Of a DNA stretch of 64,000 bases, positions 58,121 through 64,000 are shown piece after piece. Source of the stretch: Actinobacteria bacterium UBA6100. Lineage in GTDB: Bacteria; Actinomycetota; Coriobacteriia; Anaerosomatales; Anaerosomataceae. Position 1 is the first letter of the stretch, and every line of letters starts with the position of its first letter. The stretch spans positions 120,131 to 184,130 of the forward strand of contig DIWS01000012.1 in NCBI GenBank assembly GCA_002423585.1. Direction: 5' to 3'. The notes beneath the pieces were generated by a model that worked only from the letters and a program-made list of their open reading frames with translations, ran no database searches and was not told the DNA's origin. Position numbers and translations under genes: made by a program.

Positions 58121-58156
58121 CGCGCTGACGTCTCCCTTCGTTGGCGGTCGTGCGGT

Positions 58157-59188
58157 CTATCGCTTGCGTTTGAACCCGGCCTCGAGGTCTCCGGACTCGT
58201 CCATGAGCTCAACACCAGCATGCAGCCCTTGGCCTTCGAACACCAGCGACTCGCCGCGGCTCAGCCTTACCGAGAGGCGTGCATCGAGGCTTTCCCACAC
58301 CGTGCCGTCCATCGCGCCGAGCACCGGCGAGCGGAGTTCTCCCGGATGCGCGCCCTCGACGGTTATCTCGAGCTGGAGGCTCGCCCGCTCGAGGGTCATG
58401 CGCGCTTCGCCATCCCGGAGGGAGAACCCGCGTATCCTCGCCCCGTTGTAGGTGGTGAAGGCGTGCAGCTCTCCGTCGTGCAGCAGACCTACGATGTAGC
58501 CGACGAACGACCCGCCGCGCCACGGGATGCGCGCCACCGAGATCGTCACCGAGGTGCCGATCGCGCCGAAGTGGTTGCTCTGCGCCCACACCCAGGCGCT
58601 CGGGAACGATCGGCCCCAGTCCTTCTCCACGTAGCCGCGCCCGCCGGAGAAGTCGAGCGCGCTGCCGTCGATCTCAAGCTCACCGTCCACCGCGTGGTCG
58701 AGCCCAAGCACGCCGTGGTAGGCCTCCATGAACGGCACGAAGCGGTACCAGCCCATGATGCCCGGCGAGAGCAGCTTGACCGGCCACGGGGTCCACCCGC
58801 CGAAACGCAACTCACCTGTGAGTCGGCCAGCCGCGCCCTCCGCGTCAAGCCACGCGCCTGCCGAGGAGAACCGGTTGGGCCCAACCTCGATCTCGAACCG
58901 ATCGGGAGCGAATCGGAACTCCTCGGCCGGGTACTCCCAGTACGCCGTTGTGCCGCCGGTGCGGATGAGCTGCACGAACGCGTGCGCGCCCACCCCGTCG
59001 GCCGGGAGTGATATCCCGGGGATGAGCGCAACGGCATGCTGCGCGTCTGCGTCGACGCACTTGAGGTACCACCCCTCGAAGTAGCCGCGCCGCTTGGGGC
59101 CGTCCTGGTACCAGCCGGGGTGCCACGGCTTCAGGAGCCGGTGGCGCAGCGGCGCCGAGTGTTCGGTTGCAGTAAGTAGGTCGCTCAC
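58157..59188 (-). CDS. Tocopherol cyclase-like protein
   Basis: A 343-residue protein matching the bacterial tocopherol cyclase-like family. It shows GYFEGWYLKCVD near the N terminus, FSGGRGYVEKDWGRSFPSAW in the middle and VWAQSNHFGAIG after it. In plants and cyanobacteria the family closes the chromanol ring of vitamin E; in bacteria without that pathway the role is unknown, perhaps a lipid or quinone modification. No signal peptide is evident. The GTG at 59188 has only a weak AGGGA about 8 bases upstream. It opens the cluster of three genes. Confidence 0.82.
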   Translation of the reverse strand: MSDLLTATEHSAPLRHRLLKPWHPGWYQDGPKRRGYFEGWYLKCVDADAQHAVALIPGISLPADGVGAHAFVQLIRTGGTTAYWEYPAEEFRFAPDRFEIEVGPNRFSSAGAWLDAEGAAGRLTGELRFGGWTPWPVKLLSPGIMGWYRFVPFMEAYHGVLGLDHAVDGELEIDGSALDFSGGRGYVEKDWGRSFPSAWVWAQSNHFGAIGTSVTISVARIPWRGGSFVGYIVGLLHDGELHAFTTYNGARIRGFSLRDGEARMTLERASLQLEITVEGAHPGELRSPVLGAMDGTVWESLDARLSVRLSRGESLVFEGQGLHAGVELMDESGDLEAGFKRKR

Positions 59189-59362
59189 GGTGGGGTGTCC
59201 CTGGTTCGACGGCGGTGATCACACAGAATGTTCCCGAGCAGAATCCGCGCCAGCCTGGATGTTGGCCAGTCTCGATATCAGAGTAGAGGCCAGGAGGTAG
59301 AATCAGAGTGGAGGATGCCAAGGCACGTAGGTTGTGCGGTCAACCGTCACGGGAGGTACGCC

Positions 59363-59689
59363 ATGATACGGACTTGCCGAATCGCGCTTGTACTCACGAT
59401 CCTGGCCGCTTCCGTGATCGCGGTCGTGGGCTGCTCCGGCCCGGAGCCGTCGGATCAGTTCAGGGAGCACTTCGAGGGGCAGGGCGCCTCGGTGGAGTCG
59501 CTCGAGGTCAACACCTCGCCACACGAGGCCCAGATCATGATGGACCGCATGATCCTCGACAGCCACGGGATCGACACTGCGGGTGTCTACGACAACGAGC
59601 TCGTCCACGCGACGGTGACGCTTGAGAGCGGCGAGGAAGTCACCGCCGTCAGGTACAAGGACAAGATCTACACCTACAAGAACGACTGA
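59363..59689 (+). CDS. Small lipoprotein, unknown
   Basis: A 108-residue exported lipoprotein with signal peptide (IALVLTILAASVIAVVGC, lipobox VVGC with Cys at about residue 24) and an 84-residue domain with acidic and Met-rich helices (EAQIMMDRMILDSHGID) and a strand pair at the end. GGGAGG lies 6 bases before the ATG at 59363; upstream codons in frame are not coding. No family is recognised. TAGAAT at 59298-59303 could be a -10 box. Confidence 0.7.
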   Translation: MIRTCRIALVLTILAASVIAVVGCSGPEPSDQFREHFEGQGASVESLEVNTSPHEAQIMMDRMILDSHGIDTAGVYDNELVHATVTLESGEEVTAVRYKDKIYTYKND

Positions 59690-59724
59690 CCGGTCAACCG
59701 GACTCCTTGCTGAACCGCGCAAGA

Positions 59725-59765
59725 ACGTGGTCCCGACCTCCCTCATCGGGCTGTCGGGACCACGT
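59725..59765. terminator. Inverted repeat between convergent genes
   Basis: A 13-base perfect inverted repeat (ACGTGGTCCCGAC at 59725-59737 with GTCGGGACCACGT at 59753-59765) and a 15-base loop. It lies between the ends of two convergent genes and could end both transcripts, though T-runs are weak. Confidence 0.6.
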
Positions 59766-59791
59766 ATGCTCAGCTGTCCGAAGACTCTCAG

Positions 59792-62170
59792 CTACTCGCT
59801 CCTGAGTGCCTCCACCGGGTCCTTGCCGGCTGCCATCCGCGCGGGAATCGCCCCACCGATGAGCGTGAGGGCCACGCTGATCGCGACCAGGGCGAGCGCA
59901 TACAGGATGGGCAGCTGCGACACCTCCGCGAGGCCGGTCATGTTCTCGATGATAGTGTTCGCGGGAATCGTCAGGACATAGGCGATACCTATGCCGAGCA
60001 GTCCGGAGAACACGCCGATGATGAAGGTCTCGGCGGTGAACACGCGGGTGATGTCCTTCTTCCGCGCTCCGAGTGCTCGCAGGACACCGATCTCCTTGGT
60101 GCGCTCCAGGACCGAGATGTACGTGATGATGCTGATCATGATCAGTGACACCACGAGCGAGATCGCGGCGAACGCGACGAGCACGAGGGTGATGCCGTCC
60201 ATGATGCCGCCGGTCATCTCGGTCACCGACTTGGCGAGGTCGGTGTAGATCACGGCGTCCGCCTCGTCGAGTCCCACGTTGTAGTCGTCCAGGTACGTCA
60301 GGACGGCGTCCTTCGATTCGAAGTCCGTCGGGTAGAGGAACATCATGATCGGCACGCTCTCGCCCCCGAGGTAGGCGAGGTTCATGCTCTTCTGGCTCTC
60401 GTCGATCGCCTCGAGCGTGATCACGTTGAAGTCGGCCTCGTGCTGCGCCTCCACGATCGCCGAGTCGGCAGCGTTCTCCGTGACGAGCTGCACCAGTCTG
60501 TCGCTGTACGCAATGCCGTTGCCCACCAGGCCGATCGCCACATCGGGCTTGAGGCGCACCACGCCGGATATCCGCAGCGTAGTGCTGTTCTCCGAGTCGT
60601 ACATGGCCTCGTAGTTCGTGCCAGGGACGAAGTTCCCCATCGGAGTCTTGGTATAGAAGTCGTCGTTGTCGACGAGCTTCAACTCCAGACCGACGAGCTC
60701 GTCGAAGGGGATCTCGTCGGTGGCCTCGACATCGAATCCCAGCTTCTCGAACACCTTGCGGTCGATGCGGTTCATGTTGTCGACCACCAGGACCAGATCG
60801 GTCATCTCGGTGGGGTACTCGCCGGAGAGCAGGTCGTAGTTCGTCTCGAGGTACGGAGTGGAGGCACTGTTCAGGGGCTCGGGGTAGGAGCTGAGCCCGA
60901 CACCACTCATGCTCGACAGATCTCCCGCGCCGGGGGACATGGACTGCATGCCGTCCGGGTTCGTGGTGCCGATGGAGATCGATGCGGGCACGATCTCTCC
61001 GTCAGCCTCACGCAGCAGATTCATCCCAACCATGCGGAGGTAGCCCACACCGTTGCAGATCTCCGGGTCGATCGCCTGCACGTACTCGACGTACTCGTCG
61101 GTGACGACGTTGACGTGGGCGATCGTCTCATCCGCCGGGTCGTAGAGGGCGACCTCACGCGTGTCGGCATACTCGGTCTCACCCATCAGGCGCGATGCCG
61201 GCAGCTCGCCGCGCATCTCGTCCATGGTCTCGGCGTCCATCTCCATCGACGTCGGCGCGATGATCACCGGGAACTCTGAAAGCGCGTCGTTCTGGAACTG
61301 ATCGACCTGTACCCCGAAGCCGTTCGAGAGGCTCAGGATGAGGGCGATTCCGATGATGCCGATGCTGGAGGCCAGTGCGGTGAGGGTGGTACGCCACTTC
61401 TTGGTGGCGATGTTGCGCCCGGAGAGCTTGAGCGCCGTGCGGAAGCCCATGCTGGTCTTCTTGAGCTTGTAGCCCTGCTCGCCGCGCGAGGCCCGCGTGG
61501 GGTTGCTGTCGGCTATCACGTGACCGTCCTGGAATCTCACGATGCGGTCGGCGTACTCCTCGGCCAGTTCTGAGTTGTGGGTCACCATGATGACCAGCTT
61601 GTCGGCGGCGATCTCCTTGATCAGATCCATGACCTGCGCGCTGGTGACGGTATCGAGGGCGCCGGTGGGCTCGTCGGCGAGGATGATGTCCGGGTCGTTG
61701 GCGAGCGCCCTTGCGATGGCCACGCGCTGCATCTGCCCGCCGGAGAGCTGGTTCGGCTTCTTGTGGATGTGGTCCTTGAGCCCCACCCGTTCGAGCGCCT
61801 CCACTGCCTTCGCGTGCTTCTCCGCAGCGGGAACACCACTCAGCGTCAGACCCATCTCGACGTTGTCGAGGACGCTCAGGTGGGTGATCAGGTTGTAGGT
61901 CTGGAAGACGAAACCAACGCTGTTGTTGCGGTACGCGTCCCACTCCCAGTCAGCGAAGTCCCTGGTGGACTTGCCGTTGATGATCAGATCGCCGCTGTCG
62001 TACTTGTCGAGCCCGCCGATGAGATTGAGGAACGTGGTCTTGCCCGAGCCGCTCGGGCCCAGGACGGCGACGAACTCGGTCTTCCCGAACTCCAGGCTGA
62101 CAGCATCGAGCGCGACCTGGGTGAAATCCCCGGTCGTGTAGCTCTTGGACACGTCTTTAACACGCAGCAT
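59792..62170 (-). CDS. ABC exporter with fused ATPase and FtsX/MacB-type permease
   Basis: A 792-residue fusion. Residues 1-225 are the ATPase (Walker A GPSGSGKT, Q-loop FQTYNLITH, signature LSGGQMQR, Walker B IILADEP, H-loop VTHNSE). A membrane segment follows (about 255-275), then a long extracytoplasmic domain (about 280-660) and three membrane segments at the end, with LERTKEIGVLRALGARKKDI typical of FtsX. The substrate is unknown; MacB-like exporters handle peptides, antibiotics or lipoproteins. AAGGAA precedes the ATG at 62170. The MarR gene ends 52 bases upstream on the same strand, so the exporter is probably under MarR control. Confidence 0.9.
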   Translation of the reverse strand: MLRVKDVSKSYTTGDFTQVALDAVSLEFGKTEFVAVLGPSGSGKTTFLNLIGGLDKYDSGDLIINGKSTRDFADWEWDAYRNNSVGFVFQTYNLITHLSVLDNVEMGLTLSGVPAAEKHAKAVEALERVGLKDHIHKKPNQLSGGQMQRVAIARALANDPDIILADEPTGALDTVTSAQVMDLIKEIAADKLVIMVTHNSELAEEYADRIVRFQDGHVIADSNPTRASRGEQGYKLKKTSMGFRTALKLSGRNIATKKWRTTLTALASSIGIIGIALILSLSNGFGVQVDQFQNDALSEFPVIIAPTSMEMDAETMDEMRGELPASRLMGETEYADTREVALYDPADETIAHVNVVTDEYVEYVQAIDPEICNGVGYLRMVGMNLLREADGEIVPASISIGTTNPDGMQSMSPGAGDLSSMSGVGLSSYPEPLNSASTPYLETNYDLLSGEYPTEMTDLVLVVDNMNRIDRKVFEKLGFDVEATDEIPFDELVGLELKLVDNDDFYTKTPMGNFVPGTNYEAMYDSENSTTLRISGVVRLKPDVAIGLVGNGIAYSDRLVQLVTENAADSAIVEAQHEADFNVITLEAIDESQKSMNLAYLGGESVPIMMFLYPTDFESKDAVLTYLDDYNVGLDEADAVIYTDLAKSVTEMTGGIMDGITLVLVAFAAISLVVSLIMISIITYISVLERTKEIGVLRALGARKKDITRVFTAETFIIGVFSGLLGIGIAYVLTIPANTIIENMTGLAEVSQLPILYALALVAISVALTLIGGAIPARMAAGKDPVEALRSE

Positions 62171-62221
62171 GCTGTGGTTCCTTCCGATTGTGCGCACCGA
62201 CTACCGGGACATGGTTCCGAT

Positions 62222-62689
62222 TCAGCGGTCCATGTCGGTCATCGCTGCAACGAGTGAGCGCTGGATGCGGATCAGCGTGGCGACGTCTTCTGCGGGAAGT
62301 GATGACATCAGGCGGCGAGCGAGCTCGCGCTGGGGAGCCGTGGCATCGCGGAGGACCCGAGCGCCTTCGTCCGTGATCGAGATGATCGCCACGCGCCGGT
62401 CATGCTCGTCGTGGCTGCGTAGCACGAGCCCCTCCCGCTCGAGTGACTCGATGAGCGAGGAGGTCGCAGGAGCCTTGATCCCGAGGAGCCGTGCGAGCTC
62501 GCCTGCCCGCCTCTCGCCCGCTTCCGAGAGGATGCGAAGCATGAGAAGGCGCGGTCCGTCGACAACAGGGGCGGGATCGACCCGCTCGCACTGCGCGACG
62601 AACAGGCGGCCCAGCATGATCACGTTGGCGGACAGCTCGTCGAGTAGTTCATCGGAGACGGATCCCGCACGCTTGGAAGAAGTAGGCAT
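62222..62689 (-). CDS. MarR-family transcriptional regulator
   Basis: A 155-residue winged-helix regulator. The DNA-binding part is ERRAGELARLLGIKAPATSS, followed by LIESLEREGLVLRSHDEHDR with the wing, then RVAIISITDEG. It is expected to bind its own promoter and that of the exporter downstream and to release when a ligand binds. The ATG at 62689 is preceded by AAAGAG only. Its promoter and three overlapping inverted repeats lie immediately upstream. The 24 upstream codons in frame overlap the promoter and are not used. Confidence 0.92.
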   Translation of the reverse strand: MPTSSKRAGSVSDELLDELSANVIMLGRLFVAQCERVDPAPVVDGPRLLMLRILSEAGERRAGELARLLGIKAPATSSLIESLEREGLVLRSHDEHDRRVAIISITDEGARVLRDATAPQRELARRLMSSLPAEDVATLIRIQRSLVAAMTDMDR

Positions 62690-62727
62690 CGATACTCTTT
62701 CGACTGTCGAATCATTCGAGTATCGAA
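62689..62727. promoter_or_regulatory. MarR operator cluster: overlapping inverted repeats
   Basis: TCGAAT-C-ATTCGA is a perfect palindrome at 62707-62719. TTCGA-GTA-TCGAA at 62715-62727 overlaps it. A longer pair, TCGATACTC (62689-62697) with GAGTATCGA (62718-62726), encloses both. The cluster covers the predicted transcription start and the start codon region of the MarR gene. Confidence 0.6.
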
Positions 62728-62755
62728 CTATACGTATCCGGTCGGCAGGTGTCAA
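62727..62755 (-). promoter_or_regulatory. Near-consensus sigma-70 promoter of the marR-exporter operon
   Basis: On the minus strand TTGACA (62755-62750), a 17-base spacer and TATAGT (62732-62727). The start would fall near 62720, inside the palindromes, so bound MarR would block initiation. Confidence 0.8.
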
Positions 62756-63013
62756 GCGCATGCGGTCCCGATCGACGCGACCTGCCTATCCGGGCGCGCG
62801 GACACTCGCCCGCCATGGAGCGATGGTCGTACGGCATCGGGAAGACGCCGATGGCGGCGAGCGTGTCCTGCAGCGCGGCCCTTCATCGTATGCGCCTGGC
62901 GAAGGGAGAGGGATCCGCAGCCTCAAAGCGAACACGAAGCACTCACCGCCCACACAGGATGCTCACATCTCTCGCGTATATACCGGGTAGGGTATTCAAC
63001 GAGGAGGCATCCG
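62756..63013. other. Divergent intergenic region between marR and a permease gene
   Basis: About 260 bases without a credible gene. On the + strand TATATA and TAGGGT (62988-62993) are possible -10 boxes for the permease gene, without a clear -35. GAGGAGG before the GTG at 63014 is the ribosome-binding site. Confidence 0.5.
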
Positions 63014-64000
63014 GTGGGCGTTCTCAAGACGGTGAAGACAGCACTCTCGGCGCTCAAGGCCAACGGGCTCCGCTCGGTACTCATGGCGCTCGGCGTGGTG
63101 ATCGGCGCGGCAACTATCGTGCTGGTGGTGGCTATCGGCCTGGGCGCTCGCGCGAGCATCGACGAGCAGTACTCCAACATGAGCGTCACGACCATCTTCG
63201 TGAACCAGGTACAGAACACCGCCTCGAGCCTCTCGGCGGATGACGCCGAAGTGATCGCCGCCGTCTCCACGGTTGCCGCGGTGGCGCCCCAGCTCACCGG
63301 CCGCGTGGCGATCACGGCCGGCGACGTGACGTCTCAGACGATGGTCGTGGGAACCACACCCGAGTACATCGGCATCGCCGCGCTCGACTTCGCGACGGGC
63401 AGCTTCTTCACCGCCGAGCAGCTCGACCGGCGGGAGCGCGTGGTCGTCCTCGGCCCCACTGCGGCCGAGGAACTCTTCGGCGACGTGGATCCCGTGGGGC
63501 AGACCGTGCGGATCGCTGGCAAGACCCTCGAGGTCGTGGGCGTGACCACCGCCAAGGGCGGCTCGATCGGGCCCATCACGCTCGACGACAGCGTCTTCGT
63601 CCCCTACACGACCGCCGAGCGCACCCTGCTCGGATCCACCGGCAAGGTGAGCCTGAACGCGCAGGCGACGTCGATCGAGGATGTTCCGGTTGCGATGGAG
63701 GCCATCGCGGTGGCGCTCCGCGATGCGCATCATCTGCGCAACGACCAGGGTGACGACTTCACCGTGAAGGACATGGGCAGCAAGCTCGTGAGCGCACAGG
63801 AGTCGAACCGCACGATGACGCTGCTCCTCAGCGGCGTGGCGCTCATCGTCCTGCTCGTGGGCGGCATCGGCATCATGAACATTATGCTGGTGAGCGTAAC
63901 CGAGCGCACCCGCGAGATCGGCATCCGCCAATCCGTGGGCGCCACCCAGCGCGACATCCGCGGCCAGTTCCTCTCCGAGGCACTGATGCTCTCGCTGGTG
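63014..64000 (+). CDS. ABC transporter permease, MacB type (partial, runs off the end)
   Basis: At least 329 residues; the frame is open at the window edge. The first membrane segment (about 20-42, MALGVVIGAATIVLVVAIG) is followed by a MacB periplasmic domain (about 45-270, with LGPTAAEELFGDVDPVGQTV) and then the start of the FtsX part (about 270 onward: VALIVLLVGGIGIMNIMLVS, TERTREIGIRQSVGATQRDI). This is the classic MacB permease order. GAGGAGG lies 6 bases before the GTG. Its ATPase and membrane-fusion partners are probably beyond the window. Confidence 0.9.
   Translation, partial: MGVLKTVKTALSALKANGLRSVLMALGVVIGAATIVLVVAIGLGARASIDEQYSNMSVTTIFVNQVQNTASSLSADDAEVIAAVSTVAAVAPQLTGRVAITAGDVTSQTMVVGTTPEYIGIAALDFATGSFFTAEQLDRRERVVVLGPTAAEELFGDVDPVGQTVRIAGKTLEVVGVTTAKGGSIGPITLDDSVFVPYTTAERTLLGSTGKVSLNAQATSIEDVPVAMEAIAVALRDAHHLRNDQGDDFTVKDMGSKLVSAQESNRTMTLLLSGVALIVLLVGGIGIMNIMLVSVTERTREIGIRQSVGATQRDIRGQFLSEALMLSLV

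Noticed and set aside
57317..59011. 564-codon open frame antisense to the tocopherol-cyclase-like cluster
   Set aside because: No domain, and it spans the boundary of two well-supported genes.
1..64000. CRISPR array, insertion sequence, prophage, tRNA or rRNA
   Set aside because: No regular repeat-spacer pattern, transposase, integrase or tRNA/rRNA-like sequence was seen by eye; a covariance search would settle the tRNA question.

Overview
This 64 kb window is GC-rich bacterial chromosome packed with genes on both strands. The gene set suggests an anaerobic or microaerobic actinobacterium, most plausibly a free-living, cytochrome-rich member of the Coriobacteriia (Anaerosomatales/OPB41-like). 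This placement is inference: GC-rich codon use, frequent GTG starts and GTGA/ATGA stop-start overlaps, two leaderless-type -10 boxes, an arginine deiminase with an amino-acid transporter, ADP-forming acetyl-CoA synthetase, threonine catabolism and several multiheme c-type cytochromes. I saw no tRNA, rRNA, CRISPR array, insertion sequence or phage gene.

Layout. 1-11080: a lipoprotein-export/MacB-type ABC ATPase, a large 5TM-PAS histidine kinase, a divergent receiver-PAS-degenerate GGDEF-EAL protein, a NarL-type regulator, an HD-GYP protein coupled to a small secreted protein, and an FtsX/MacB ABC pair. 11375-16973: a GH13 glucosidase, a small unknown protein, DegV, a coiled-coil/RlpA-like secreted protein, a four-gene DUF2089 operon and a DUF2249 protein. 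17068-24280: a minus-strand amino-acid import and arginine deiminase cluster with a DUF1611 protein and an amino-acid permease. 24305-35638: a B12-type radical SAM/GNAT pair, a membrane protein, a heme-sensing diguanylate cyclase, two very large PAS histidine kinases and a single-domain response regulator. 35870-42985: an electron-transfer island with a 12-heme cytochrome, a second membrane multiheme cytochrome, a TPR protein, an NHL-propeller protein, a 7-heme secreted cytochrome interrupted by an in-frame TGA, and a membrane-anchored secreted protein. 43046-50475: fused ADP-forming acetyl-CoA synthetase, threonine dehydrogenase and glycine C-acetyltransferase, an Mrp ATPase, and a heme-sensing histidine kinase. 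50478-64000: an MBL hydrolase, lipoproteins, a fused glucose-6-phosphate/6-phosphogluconate dehydrogenase, a pyridine-nucleotide disulfide oxidoreductase, exported MsrA, a three-gene cluster with a tocopherol-cyclase-like protein, and a MarR-controlled ABC exporter facing a second MacB-type permease that runs off the end.

How it fits together. Threonine (Tdh, Kbl) yields glycine and acetyl-CoA, and the ADP-forming synthetase could turn acetyl-CoA into acetate and ATP. Arginine import and deimination are a second amino-acid route. The cytochromes could carry electrons across the membrane and outward. Two sensors (27331-28578 and 48811-50475) have extracytoplasmic DUF3365-like domains with a CxxCH heme motif, which could report redox state to c-di-GMP and to phosphorelay signalling.

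The strongest candidate for something undescribed is the cytochrome at 40478-42100. Its TGA at 41558-41560 is followed in the same frame by three more heme motifs, and at the spacing used in E. coli fdhF by a 6-bp hairpin with a GGUCA loop. This is what a bacterial selenocysteine insertion element looks like, so I propose a selenocysteine-containing multiheme cytochrome. The single-ORF fusion of Zwf and Gnd at 51801-54176 is the second most unusual feature.
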